Of a stretch of 44,178 bases of DNA, positions 7,670-16,446 are shown in pieces. A program made the position numbers and the translations under genes. Position 1 is the stretch's first letter, and the number at the start of each line of letters is the position of its first letter. The notes under the pieces are model-generated. The model had not been told where the DNA came from. It made no database searches and saw only the letters and a program-made list of their open reading frames with translations. Source of the DNA: an uncultured Oscillospiraceae bacterium (GTDB lineage: Bacteria > Bacillota > Clostridia > Oscillospirales > Ruminococcaceae); contig UQMF01000017.1 of the NCBI GenBank assembly GCA_900542145.1, positions 1 to 44,178 on the forward strand, given 5' to 3'.

Positions 7670-8854
7670 CTACCTGCGGTGCGCAATGCTTCCGCGGATA
7701 ACCGTCATCACCGGAGTGGTCATCATGTCGATGGGGTCGTCAGCATAGAGCGTGAAATCCGCGTCCTTTCCGGTTTCGACGGAGCCTATCCGGTCGGAAA
7801 CTCCCAGCATTTCCGCCGCGTTGATGGTGATGCAGCGCAGCGCTTCTTCCTTGTCCAGTCCGCCGCGTACTGCAAGCGCAGCAGTCAGCGGAAGGTACTG
7901 TATCGGGGTTTCCGGGTGGTCGGTGCACAGCGCAAATCTCATTCCCTGCTGCGAGAGCACCGCCGGGGTGGTTATGTCGTGGTTCGCAAGCTCCGGCTTG
8001 CCGCGGTCGCCGAATATCGGTCCGAGTACCACAGCCGGCATGTCCTCGGCTAAGTCCTCAGCGATGAGGGCGCCGTCAGTGCAGTGTATCAGGACGTAAT
8101 CCAGACCGAACTCCCTGGAAAGGCGCTGAGCCGTGAATATATCGTCCGCCCGGTGGCAGTGGAAGTGCGCCTTCAGCGGATTTACCCGGTCGAACAGCGG
8201 AAGCAGGGCTTCGCACTTTATGTCGAAATCCGGTCGGGATATCTCGTCATCGGTGCCTTTCAGGCGCTCGTATTCCGCAATATCCTCGCTGTAGCGCTTC
8301 GCTTTTGTCAGCTGTTCGCGGATTATCGCAGCGGTAGCCATTCGTGTGACCGGAGTTTCGTCCCGATCGTTGTAGGTGTTCTTCGGATTCTCGCCAAGCG
8401 CGAATTTTATAGCCGCCGGGGATTTCACGATGAGCTTGTCAACGCGCTTGCTTCCCCAGGTTTTCATTATTATAAAAGAACCGCCAATTGGATTCGCACT
8501 CCCCACGCCGGTGCACACGGAGGTGACTCCGGCGGAAACCGCGTCCTCAAAGCATCTGTCCATGGGATTCACGCTGTCGATGGCGCGGAGGTGCGGCGTG
8601 GAGGGGTCGGTGTCCTCGTTGCCGTCCTCGCCCTCAAAGCAGAGCGCGTCGTTCCACATGCCGATGTGGCAGTGGGCGTCGATGAATCCTGGGTAAAGGG
8701 TAAGCCCGGTGCCGTCGATGACTTCCTCACCGGGTACTTCCGCGTATTCCGACATCGCGCCGATGTCCGTGAATACTCCGCCGGAGCAGCGTACATAGCC
8801 GACGTCAATGTCGCATTCAGCCATTGTTCTTATTCTAACGTTGATTACTACCAT
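7670..8854 (-). CDS. Metal-dependent amidohydrolase
   Basis: 394 residues of the amidohydrolase superfamily (imidazolonepropionase/dihydroorotase-like branch). Metal-site motifs are PGFIDAHCHIGMW, AHFHCHRADD, LIHCTDG and ALCTDHPE. The C-terminal segment GSVETGKDADFTLYADDP is the β-sandwich closing strand typical of these hydrolases. The substrate cannot be deduced. The ATG at 8854 follows AAAGGA; 11 upstream in-frame codons are not needed. It lies 10 bases after aroK on the same strand, but nothing ties it to aromatic synthesis. Confidence 0.88.
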   Translation of the reverse strand: MVVINVRIRTMAECDIDVGYVRCSGGVFTDIGAMSEYAEVPGEEVIDGTGLTLYPGFIDAHCHIGMWNDALCFEGEDGNEDTDPSTPHLRAIDSVNPMDRCFEDAVSAGVTSVCTGVGSANPIGGSFIIMKTWGSKRVDKLIVKSPAAIKFALGENPKNTYNDRDETPVTRMATAAIIREQLTKAKRYSEDIAEYERLKGTDDEISRPDFDIKCEALLPLFDRVNPLKAHFHCHRADDIFTAQRLSREFGLDYVLIHCTDGALIAEDLAEDMPAVVLGPIFGDRGKPELANHDITTPAVLSQQGMRFALCTDHPETPIQYLPLTAALAVRGGLDKEEALRCITINAAEMLGVSDRIGSVETGKDADFTLYADDPIDMMTTPVMTVIRGSIAHRR

Positions 8855-8864
8855 TTGAATCCTT

Positions 8865-9383
8865 TCAGAGCGCGCCGTTTTTCTCAAATACGCGCACCAG
8901 CTTGACGATCTCGCCGCAGATCACGGAATCCCGGGCATTTCCGTTCACCATCACCATGGAGTTCCGGCGGTAGATCTCGGCACGGGTGTCGTATATCTGC
9001 CGGAGCTGCTCCGGGGTATTGTTCACGACCAGGGGGCGGTTGGTGTCGCTCTTTATGCGTTCATAGCACACCTCGAACGGGGTATTGATGTACACCGAAA
9101 GTCCGCTCTGCCGGGCAAATTCCGCAGTGTGCTCGTTGATGAGCGCTCCGCCTCCGGTCGCCACTATGTAGCCGCCGCTGAGTTCCCGGATATACTTAGC
9201 CTCCAGCTGACGGAAGTGCGGCTCGCCGTACTTCGCGAAAATATCCGGAATGGACATTCCCTCGCGGTCAACGATTACCTTGTCGAGGTCCACAAGCTCG
9301 CGTCCGAGTTCAGTCGCCAGCAGACGTCCGATGTGGCTCTTTCCGCAGCCCATGAAGCCGCAGAGATACACGGAAGCTGTCAT
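8865..9383 (-). CDS. aroK: Shikimate kinase
   Basis: Phosphorylates shikimate at the 3-hydroxyl with ATP, the fifth step to chorismate. 172 residues, family length. The P-loop GFMGCGKSHIGRLLA is near residue 9; DLD and DREGMSI follow; GGY-IVATGGGAL is the substrate-binding Gly loop; and TNRPL is the lid-region arginine motif. The P-loop has His where Thr or Ser is commoner. The ATG at 9383 overlaps the aroE stop as ATGA, and GGAGG stands upstream, so translation is probably coupled to aroE. Confidence 0.95.
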   Translation of the reverse strand: MTASVYLCGFMGCGKSHIGRLLATELGRELVDLDKVIVDREGMSIPDIFAKYGEPHFRQLEAKYIRELSGGYIVATGGGALINEHTAEFARQSGLSVYINTPFEVCYERIKSDTNRPLVVNNTPEQLRQIYDTRAEIYRRNSMVMVNGNARDSVICGEIVKLVRVFEKNGAL

Positions 9384-10231
9384 ATAAGGTCCTCCATGTC
9401 GGAGATTATCTTGTTTATGTCCTCGGTCTTGTAGGAAACGCCGTCCCATATCTCATGAGCGGCAACCGCCTGGAGAACCAGCATCGCCATGCCGGTCATA
9501 GCCTTTGCGCCCTTCTCCCGGGCGGTCTTTGAAAGCAGCGTCACCTTGGGATTATAAACCGCGTCGAATACGAACTTCACGCCGTCCAGCACCGCAGGAG
9601 TGCAGGGCATTCTGTCCACCTTCGGGAACATTCCGACGGGGCACGCATTGATTAGCAGGTCGTACTGCGCTCCCCCCGGGAGGTCGCCCTTGTCGAGAGC
9701 CGCGCCGCTTATCCAGACTATCTGCACCTTTGCGTCGGATTTCAGCGCCTTTATCTCCTTGACTACTTCCTCAGCGAGAGCCGCGTCGGATTTCAGCGCC
9801 GCGATAGTCAGGTCGCCGCCCTCCAGGGCGGTTTCTATTGCCATCATTCTGCCTACGCCGCCGCAGCCGATGAGCAGCACTCTGGAATTCAGGGAAGCGC
9901 CCAGCGCTGCAATGGATTTCGTGAATCCGATGACGTCGGTATTGTAGCCGACTTTCTCTTCCTTTGTGACCTTAATGCAGTTCACGGAGCGGTAGCGCTG
10001 CGCGCCTGCGTCCAGTCTGTCGCAGAAGTCTATGATGGATACCTTGTGCGGAATGGTGATGTTGAATCCGTCCAGGGTCGCGAGGAAATCAAACTTGTTG
10101 TGCAGCTCCTCCGGCGCGATGTCGTACATTTCGTAATCCACCTTTTCGCCGTCCAGTGCGAACAGTGCGGAGTGGATCTGCGGAGAGAGCGAGTGCCCGA
10201 GGGGGTGTCCTAAAATTCCGAATTTACGCAT
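9380..10231 (-). CDS. aroE: Shikimate dehydrogenase
   Basis: NADPH-dependent reduction of 3-dehydroshikimate to shikimate, acting just before AroK. About 283 residues. The N-terminal substrate domain carries GHPLGHSLSPQIH and NITIPHK (catalytic Lys). The Rossmann part has LLIGCGGVGRM, then NACPVGMFP and the C-terminal GMAMLVLQA. I prefer the ATG at 10231, 9 bases after AAAGG. An ATG at 10237 overlaps the fabD stop (TGATG) but leaves only 3 bases to the ribosome site. Confidence 0.95.
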   Translation of the reverse strand: MRKFGILGHPLGHSLSPQIHSALFALDGEKVDYEMYDIAPEELHNKFDFLATLDGFNITIPHKVSIIDFCDRLDAGAQRYRSVNCIKVTKEEKVGYNTDVIGFTKSIAALGASLNSRVLLIGCGGVGRMMAIETALEGGDLTIAALKSDAALAEEVVKEIKALKSDAKVQIVWISGAALDKGDLPGGAQYDLLINACPVGMFPKVDRMPCTPAVLDGVKFVFDAVYNPKVTLLSKTAREKGAKAMTGMAMLVLQAVAAHEIWDGVSYKTEDINKIISDMEDLI

Positions 10232-10236
10232 ATCCA

Positions 10237-11160
10237 TCAACCTTTCAGAGCGGCAAGAGCCTTATCAAGAGTGTCAGCATTTTCGATGTGCATTGCATTT
10301 GCGCCGCGGTCGAACTTCTTAACCAGACCGGTCAGCACCTTGCCCGGACCAAGCTCAACGTAAGCTTCGATCCCTGCGGACTGCATAGCGGTAACTTCCT
10401 CAACGAAACGTACCGGAGAGCAGATGTGCGCTGCCAGATAGGACGGCATGTCGGAGAAATCCTCCAGCTTCCTGCCATAGAGGTTGGAATAGAAGTCGCA
10501 GGTCGGAGCCTTGAACGGGAACCCTGCGATCTCGCCCTTGAACTTCTCTGCTGCGCCTGCCATCAGCTTCGTGTGGAATGCCGCTGAAACCGCCAGCTTT
10601 ACTGCGCGCTTGCCCATCTCGCCGAACTTGGCAATAGCTTCGTCTATAGCTGCGGATTCGCCTGCGATTACGGTCTGCTGGGGGCTGTTGTAGTTAGCCG
10701 GGGCGCAGAATCCGCTCACCTCCCCGCATACTCTTGCGATGGTTTCGTTGTCGCTGCCGATGATGGCTGCCATAGCGCCGCCGGTGGCTTCAGCAGCCTC
10801 CGCCATAGCCGCGGAGCGCAGCTTGATAGCCTTGAAGGCGTCCTCCATGCCTAGCATTCCGGAAGCGTACATCGCAGCGTACTCGCCCAGGGAGTGACCT
10901 GCTACAGCCACGTTGTCGATGTCGTTCTCACGGGCAGCGGCAAGAGCCAGCAGGGAAGTGGTGAATATTGCCGGCTGGGAAAGGCGAGTCTGCGCCAGCT
11001 CCTCGGGAGTGGAATCCGTGAGCTTCTTCATCAGGTCGAATCCCATGATGTCGGAGCCGCACTCCAGTATCTGCTTTGCCGCAGAGGACTTTTCTGCAAG
11101 CTCCGCGCCCATGCCGGGGTACTGGGAGCCCTGTCCGGAAAATAAGAAAACTGTTTTCAT
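10237..11160 (-). CDS. fabD: Malonyl-CoA:ACP transacylase
   Basis: Transfers malonyl from CoA to ACP, supplying extender units for fatty-acid synthesis. 307 residues. It has the FLFSGQGSQYPGMG N-terminus, nucleophile Ser90 in AGHSLGEYAA, and the AFHTKLM His and QQTVIAG segments. It is encoded apart from and opposite to the fab/acc run at 12.3 kb, in a run with aroE and aroK. GGAGG lies 5 bases before the ATG at 11160. Confidence 0.96.
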   Translation of the reverse strand: MKTVFLFSGQGSQYPGMGAELAEKSSAAKQILECGSDIMGFDLMKKLTDSTPEELAQTRLSQPAIFTTSLLALAAARENDIDNVAVAGHSLGEYAAMYASGMLGMEDAFKAIKLRSAAMAEAAEATGGAMAAIIGSDNETIARVCGEVSGFCAPANYNSPQQTVIAGESAAIDEAIAKFGEMGKRAVKLAVSAAFHTKLMAGAAEKFKGEIAGFPFKAPTCDFYSNLYGRKLEDFSDMPSYLAAHICSPVRFVEEVTAMQSAGIEAYVELGPGKVLTGLVKKFDRGANAMHIENADTLDKALAALKG

Positions 11161-11211
11161 GTGAACCTCCAAAAATAAAATGTTTATTGACGGTGTTGTT
11201 TTGCCGGGTGA

Positions 11212-12054
11212 TCAGATGGTTTCCTCCGCGTGGCGCGTAACGTGGCAGCCGATATTCACCGCCACCGGAAGTCCGGCGATGTGCGTTGCGGATTTCTCAA
11301 TGTTGACGTAAAGCGCGGTGACTGTGCCGCCGAATCCCTGTGAGCCTATGCCCAGGCGGTTTATGCTGTCAAGCATCTGCTGCTCAAGCTCCGCGTAAAC
11401 CGGGTCGGGATTCCGCCTGGAGAGGTCGCGGCAGAGCGCCTTTTTTGCCAGGTACGCGGAGTACTCGAAATCGCCGCCGATTCCCACGCCCACCACTATC
11501 GGCGGACATGGATTGCTCCCGGCAAGGCTGACGCATTCCGTCACGAAGTCCACGATATCCTGCTTTGTCGCGGAGGGAGTGAACATCTTCAGCCGGGACA
11601 TGTTCTCGCTGCCGAATCCCTTGGGAGCCGCCATGATGTGTATTTTGTCCCCGGGAACGATACGGGTATGTATCACCGCCGGCGTGTTGTTGTTGGTATT
11701 CCTGCGCTCCAACGGATCGCCGACTATCGAAAGCCGCAGCTTACCATTGACGTAGCCATGCGCAACTCCGGCGTTCACCGCGTCCTCGAATGCGTCGCCG
11801 GTGATGTGCACGTCCTGACCTATCTCGGCAAAAATCACCGCCATTCCGGTGTCCTGGCATATCGGCACGCCAAGCTCCGCCGCGCAGTCGATGTTGCTCA
11901 CGATATCCCCGAGCACACTGCGGCACAGGGGACTTTCCTCCTTCTCGGCGCTGGCGGTAATGCACTCGCGCATTCCGCAGGGGAGCTTCAGATTCGCCTG
12001 TTCGCACAGCCTGGCAACGGTGTCGGTTATGACTGATGATGGAATTTCTCTCAT
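11212..12054 (-). CDS. Class I fumarase / L(+)-tartrate dehydratase alpha subunit
   Basis: The N-terminal, Fe-S half of the two-subunit class I hydro-lyases, 280 residues. Cys-bearing motifs for a [4Fe-4S] cluster are VPICQDTG, AGSNPCPP and NIGCHVTRH. The beta subunit that normally follows is absent here; fabD comes next, 51 bases downstream. The ATG at 12054 has AAGGA about 10 bases upstream. Fumarase and tartrate dehydratase alpha subunits cannot be told apart from this sequence alone. Confidence 0.88.
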   Translation of the reverse strand: MREIPSSVITDTVARLCEQANLKLPCGMRECITASAEKEESPLCRSVLGDIVSNIDCAAELGVPICQDTGMAVIFAEIGQDVHITGDAFEDAVNAGVAHGYVNGKLRLSIVGDPLERRNTNNNTPAVIHTRIVPGDKIHIMAAPKGFGSENMSRLKMFTPSATKQDIVDFVTECVSLAGSNPCPPIVVGVGIGGDFEYSAYLAKKALCRDLSRRNPDPVYAELEQQMLDSINRLGIGSQGFGGTVTALYVNIEKSATHIAGLPVAVNIGCHVTRHAEETI

Positions 12055-12198
12055 TATCTGTAATTCCTTTCTGATTCTGTATATGAATATTTTTACGGTA
12101 CTGCGGTTACTGCACCGCCGGATTCCGTAAAATATACTGAAAAACAAAATAATGCCGGGAGATAATCGGCGATTTGTATAGATTTGTTGAAAAACCTG

Positions 12199-12227
12199 TT
12201 GACAAATCCCATGTAATGGGGTAAAAT
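12199..12227 (+). promoter_or_regulatory. Promoter of the fab/acc run
   Basis: TTGACA (12199-12204), 17-base spacer, TAAAAT (12222-12227), 120 bases before fabH. A small dyad, CCCA-TGTAA-TGGG, fills the spacer. I see no clear FapR- or FabT-type box. The remaining leader to 12347 is A/T-rich. Confidence 0.75.
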
Positions 12228-12347
12228 AAATATGGTATGTCGTATTCTGCCCTGTTTCAGATGGCATAATATGGAATGCTGCCTGGGAATGATAAACACC
12301 ATGTTTATTATACTATATATTGCAAAGAAAATCAAGGAGAATTTTTA

Positions 12348-13352
12348 ATGAGCGGAATTGAGATTTTGGGAACGGGCGCTTATGTCCCGGAGTTTGTTGC
12401 AGACAACAACAAATTCGCGGAGTTCCTCGATACTTCTGACGAGTGGATCACACCGCGCACCGGCATAAAGCAGCGTCATATCCTCACCGACAAGCCCGGA
12501 TACTACATGGGCGTGGAGGCAGCGAAGAAAGCGCTTGAGGACGCCGGCGTTAAGCCCGAAGATGTAGACCTCGTCCTGGTTTCCACCTGCACTCCGGACT
12601 TCTTCTATCCCTCCACAGCATGCCTTATCCAGAAAAAGATCGGCGCAGTCAACGCAGCGGCTTTTGATGTGAACAGCGCCTGCACAGGATTCATCACTGC
12701 AACGGATATCGCGCAGAAGTACCTCGAAACCGGTCATTACAAGACAGTGCTTGTCGTTGCATGCGAAAGACTTTCCGGTCAGCTTGACTATACGGACCGC
12801 TCGATGTGTATACTGTTTGGTGACGCCTCCGGCGCCGTTGTGTACAGAAAGTCCGACAAACCGTTCTATTCCATGCTCGGCGCAGACGGCGATGAATTCG
12901 AGGCGCTCTACTGCAAGATCAACTACGACCCGAACTGCCCGTTCTATGAAACCAAGGAAGGCGAGGAGCCGTGGGACGCTATGTTCGACACGGATTCCAA
13001 GAAGAAGTATCTCCAGAGCGACGGACACGCAGTGTACAAGTTCGCGGTGAACGCCATGGCTAACGCCGTCAGGAATGTCGCTGCCCAGGGCGGATACGAT
13101 ATCAACGACCTTGACATAGTTATCCCACACCAGGCAAATCTCCGCATTATCAAGAAGGCAACTGAGATTCTCGGCATTCCCGAGGAAAAGGTGTACACCA
13201 ACATCTCGCGTATGGGCAACGTTTCCAGTGCATGCATTCCGGTGTGCCTGGACGAAATGCGCAAGCAGGGCATGGTAAAGCCCGGCATGAAGGTCTGCTT
13301 CGTCGGATTCGGCGCAGGTCTTACCTACGGCGCGCTTATTTTTGAAACATGA
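12348..13352 (+). CDS. fabH: 3-oxoacyl-ACP synthase III
   Basis: Starts fatty-acid synthesis by condensing an acyl-CoA with malonyl-ACP. 334 residues. The Cys-His-Asn triad is visible: Cys112 in NSACTGF, His in IPHQANLRII and Asn in YTNISRMGNVSSA. The ATG at 12348 follows AAGGAG; translation upstream of it has no ribosome site. First gene of the eight-gene fab/acc run; its start condensing role makes it the likely entry point for chain-type choice. Confidence 0.96.
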   Translation: MSGIEILGTGAYVPEFVADNNKFAEFLDTSDEWITPRTGIKQRHILTDKPGYYMGVEAAKKALEDAGVKPEDVDLVLVSTCTPDFFYPSTACLIQKKIGAVNAAAFDVNSACTGFITATDIAQKYLETGHYKTVLVVACERLSGQLDYTDRSMCILFGDASGAVVYRKSDKPFYSMLGADGDEFEALYCKINYDPNCPFYETKEGEEPWDAMFDTDSKKKYLQSDGHAVYKFAVNAMANAVRNVAAQGGYDINDLDIVIPHQANLRIIKKATEILGIPEEKVYTNISRMGNVSSACIPVCLDEMRKQGMVKPGMKVCFVGFGAGLTYGALIFET

Positions 13353-13382
13353 TCACAATAATTATAAAGGAAGGGTAAAAAC

Positions 13383-14126
13383 ATGGCAGGAACAGCACTT
13401 ATCACCGGCTCCAGCCGCGGCATTGGCGCAGCTATCGCGAAGCGCCTTGCCAGGGACGGCTACAATATCATCATCAACGACGTATCCCAGGAGATCCTGG
13501 ACACCGCAGGAAAGGAAGTCGCAGACGAGTGCCGCGCGCTCGGCGTGCAGGCTGAATGCTATGCGGCGGACGTTTCGGATTATTCCCAGTGCGAAACCAT
13601 GGTGAAGTGGGCGAAGGAGAAGTTCGGCGCTATCGATGTCCTGGTAAACAACGCCGGAATCACCCGCGACGGACTCATGGCGCAGATGAGCGAGGAGATA
13701 TACGACCTGGTTATCCGCGTAAATCAGAAGTCCGTGTTCAACATGACGAAGCTTGTGGGCAAGATGATGATACGTCAGCGCAGCGGCAGGATCGTTAATC
13801 TTGCTTCCGTTGCAGGACTTTACGGCAACCCCGGGCAGATGAACTACTCGGCTTCCAAGGGCGCCATTATCGCGATGACAAAGACCACCGCCAAGGAGCT
13901 TGGCAGCCGCGGCATCACCTGCAACGCAGTTGCCCCGGGATTTATCCAGACTCCGATGACCGACAAGCTCACTGAGGAGCAGCGCAGCGCAATGCTGGCT
14001 CAGATCGCGATGAAGCGCTACGGTCAGCCCGAGGAGATCGCAGGCGTGGTTTCTTTCCTGTGCAGCCCGGATTCTTCCTATGTGACAGGACAGATCATCG
14101 AGATCAGCGGCGGACTGAGCATGTAA
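13383..14126 (+). CDS. fabG: 3-oxoacyl-ACP reductase
   Basis: NADPH-dependent short-chain reductase, 247 residues. TGSSRGIGAAIA is the cofactor loop, NNAG is present, and the Ser/Tyr/Lys catalytic set lies in LASVAG and NYSASKG. GFIQTPMTD is typical of FabG. It lies 30 bases after fabH, with GAAGGG upstream of the ATG. Confidence 0.96.
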   Translation: MAGTALITGSSRGIGAAIAKRLARDGYNIIINDVSQEILDTAGKEVADECRALGVQAECYAADVSDYSQCETMVKWAKEKFGAIDVLVNNAGITRDGLMAQMSEEIYDLVIRVNQKSVFNMTKLVGKMMIRQRSGRIVNLASVAGLYGNPGQMNYSASKGAIIAMTKTTAKELGSRGITCNAVAPGFIQTPMTDKLTEEQRSAMLAQIAMKRYGQPEEIAGVVSFLCSPDSSYVTGQIIEISGGLSM

Positions 14127-14156
14127 TTTAATTCGGAATGCGTAATTCGGAATTTG
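14127..14156. repeat. Short copy of element C (ATTCGGAAT repeat)
   Basis: Two ATTCGGAAT units (14130 and 14145 regions) in the fabG-fabF gap match the arms of the larger element at 31257-31437. They enlarge an otherwise tight operon gap to about 100 bases. Confidence 0.7.
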
Positions 14157-14227
14157 CCAAATCGCATTTCACCTGTGAAGGAACGATATAATCAAAAATC
14201 TACGAATTGTTGGAGGATCAACGTTTA

Positions 14228-15466
14228 ATGGACAGACGAGTGGTAATAACCGGACTGGGAGCAGTCACCCCCTGCGGAAATTCCCCCGAGGAGCTTTGGA
14301 ACAGCCTTATGGCAGGAAAGCACGGCTTCGAGCTGGCGCCCTGGTTCCCGGAACAGGAGCCGGAGAGCCTTTCCGTGGTCGCAAGAGTAAAGAATTTCGA
14401 TCCGTCCGAATATTTCGACAAGAAGGAGCAGCGCCGCAACGACGTAATCGTGCAGTATGCGGTGTACTGCGCAATGCAGGCTCTCAAGGACGCCGGGACT
14501 GATCTGAAGGATATCGACCCTTACCGCGTCGGCGTAGTCATCGGCAGCGGAATCGGCGGAATCTACACTACCGAGGAAGAAATGGCAAACTACCACAACA
14601 AGGGAAACAAGCGCGTGGGAGTGTTCACCATAACCAAGATGATCGGCAATATGGCTGCCGGCGAGGTGGCTATCCGCACCGGATTCAGGGGCAGCAATTT
14701 CTGCGTGACCACCGCATGTGCGAGCGGTACTCAGTCCATCGGCGAGGCATTCCGCTCCATCAAGCACGGATACCTTGACGCTGCCATCGCAGGCGGCACC
14801 GAGCACAGCGACATCGGATTCTGCTATGCTGCGTTCAACAACATGCACGCAGTAACACGCTCCACCGATGTTGACAGGGCTTCCATTCCGTTTGACGCTG
14901 AGAGAAGCGGATTCGTACTGGGCGACGGCTGCGGACTGCTGGTGCTTGAGGAATACGAACACGCAAAGGCACGCGGCGCTAAGATATACGCAGAGATCTG
15001 CGGCTATGGCAGCACCTGCGACGCATATCACGAAACCAGCCCCGATCCCGAGGGCAAGGGCGGCGCAATGGCGATGAAGTTCGCCTATGAGGAAGCCGGA
15101 ATGAAGCCGGAGGACATCAACTACATCAATGCCCACGGAACTTCCACTTCAATGAACGACCGCACCGAAACCATGGCTGTCAAGGAAGCATTCGGCGAAC
15201 ACGCAAAGGATATCGCGATCAACTCCACCAAGTCCATGACCGGACACCTGCTGGGTGCCGCCGGCGGCGTTGAGGCGGTTGTCACCGCAATGTCCATAAA
15301 GAACAGCAAGGTGCACATGACCCTGGGCTACAAGACCCCGGATCCCGAGTGCGACCTGGACTACGTTACCGAGGGCGCAAGGGATATGAAGATCACCGGC
15401 GCACTGAGCAATTCCCTGGGCTTTGGCGGACACAACGGCTGCATTTGCATGCGCCCCGTTGACTGA
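14228..15466 (+). CDS. fabF: 3-oxoacyl-ACP synthase II
   Basis: Elongating condensing enzyme, 412 residues. Nucleophile Cys164 lies in TTACASG; the two histidines lie in NAHGTSTSMND and SMTGHLLGAAGG. The C-terminal NSLGFGGHNG loop is present. GGAGG is 11 bases before the ATG at 14228; an in-frame TTG at 14207 would precede that site and is unlikely. It ends 19 bases before accB. Confidence 0.96.
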   Translation: MDRRVVITGLGAVTPCGNSPEELWNSLMAGKHGFELAPWFPEQEPESLSVVARVKNFDPSEYFDKKEQRRNDVIVQYAVYCAMQALKDAGTDLKDIDPYRVGVVIGSGIGGIYTTEEEMANYHNKGNKRVGVFTITKMIGNMAAGEVAIRTGFRGSNFCVTTACASGTQSIGEAFRSIKHGYLDAAIAGGTEHSDIGFCYAAFNNMHAVTRSTDVDRASIPFDAERSGFVLGDGCGLLVLEEYEHAKARGAKIYAEICGYGSTCDAYHETSPDPEGKGGAMAMKFAYEEAGMKPEDINYINAHGTSTSMNDRTETMAVKEAFGEHAKDIAINSTKSMTGHLLGAAGGVEAVVTAMSIKNSKVHMTLGYKTPDPECDLDYVTEGARDMKITGALSNSLGFGGHNGCICMRPVD

Positions 15467-15485
15467 TCCGGAAAGGAGAGCAGAA

Positions 15486-15974
15486 ATGGCAAACAAGAAC
15501 ATCATTGAGCCGCGTCCCATCGACGACACCATCGAGTGTATCGAAGCGCTGGCTGAAATAGTAAAGAAGAACGACCTCGGGAAGATCCGCATTAGCACTG
15601 AGGATATCGACATCGTTATCGAGGGAAAGAAGTGCCCTCCCCCTGCGCCCGGAATGCCCATGCCGATGATGGCTGCTCCGGCGGCTGCGGCTTCCGCTCC
15701 GGCGGCGCAGCAGTCCGCTCCGGCTGCTGAAACGGTTTCCGGAAACATCATCACCTCTCCCATTGTGGGAACATTCTACGCTTCCCCCTCTCCCGAGAAG
15801 CCGGCGTTCGTCAAGGTTGGCGATTCCGTCAATACCGGCGATGTTGTGTGCATTATCGAGAGCATGAAGCTGATGAATGAGATCAACAGCGAGTTCAGCG
15901 GAAAGGTCGCAGAGATCTACGCCAAGGACGGTCAGCCCGTTGAATACGGTCAGAAGCTGATGAGAATTGAATAA
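15486..15974 (+). CDS. accB: Biotin carboxyl carrier protein of acetyl-CoA carboxylase
   Basis: 162 residues. The N-terminal segment is followed by a Pro/Ala-rich hinge (~51-83) and a biotinyl domain with the target Lys128 in ESMKLMNE. It carries CO2 on biotin between AccC and AccA/AccD. Biotin attachment needs the BirA encoded at 31.4-32.4 kb. AAAGGAGAG precedes the ATG. Confidence 0.96.
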   Translation: MANKNIIEPRPIDDTIECIEALAEIVKKNDLGKIRISTEDIDIVIEGKKCPPPAPGMPMPMMAAPAAAASAPAAQQSAPAAETVSGNIITSPIVGTFYASPSPEKPAFVKVGDSVNTGDVVCIIESMKLMNEINSEFSGKVAEIYAKDGQPVEYGQKLMRIE

Positions 15975-15984
15975 GGAGCCTGAA

Positions 15985-16431
15985 ATGACACTTAACCTCG
16001 AACAGATAAAGGAAATAATCCCGCACCGCGACCCGTTTCTGCTCATAGACGAAGTTACCGAGCTGGAGCCGGGCGTCAGCGTGACTGCGAAGAAGTACCT
16101 CAAGCCTGACGAATACTGGTTCAAGGGTCACTTCCCCGGACAGCCGGTTCAGCCCGGCGTGCTCATGATAGAGATGCTTGCTCAGGCAGGCGCCGTATGC
16201 GCCCTCTGCCTTCCCGAGAACAAGGGTAAGATAGCATTTTTTGCAGGCATCGACAAGGCTCGTTTCCGTGGGACTGTCGGCCCTGGCGACACGCTGGAGC
16301 TTCACGTCACAATGACAAAGAAGAAGGGTCCGATAGGCTTCGGCGACGCAGTTGCCACCGTCAACGGCAAGAAGGTAGTCACCGCTGAGATATCCTTTGC
16401 AGTGGCTGATCCTGCGCCCAAATCAGAATAA
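15985..16431 (+). CDS. fabZ: 3-hydroxyacyl-ACP dehydratase
   Basis: Hot-dog-fold dehydratase, 148 residues. The catalytic His lies in HFPGQPVQPGVLMIE and the Glu in IEMLAQAGA. HRDPFLLID is also typical of FabZ. The ATG at 15985 follows AAGGAG; an in-frame TTG at 15967 overlaps accB and lacks a site. Embedded between accB and accC. Confidence 0.95.
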   Translation: MTLNLEQIKEIIPHRDPFLLIDEVTELEPGVSVTAKKYLKPDEYWFKGHFPGQPVQPGVLMIEMLAQAGAVCALCLPENKGKIAFFAGIDKARFRGTVGPGDTLELHVTMTKKKGPIGFGDAVATVNGKKVVTAEISFAVADPAPKSE

Positions 16432-16446
16432 TCTGGAGCTGACAGA

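Noticed and set aside
12185..12206. Rex site before fabH
   Set aside because: Half-sites TTGTTGA and TTGACAA exist but span 22 bases, not the 18 of a Rex operator.
12055..12347. FapR- or FabT-type operator before fabH
   Set aside because: The leader lacks recognisable versions of either motif; only a short CCCA/TGGG dyad is present.
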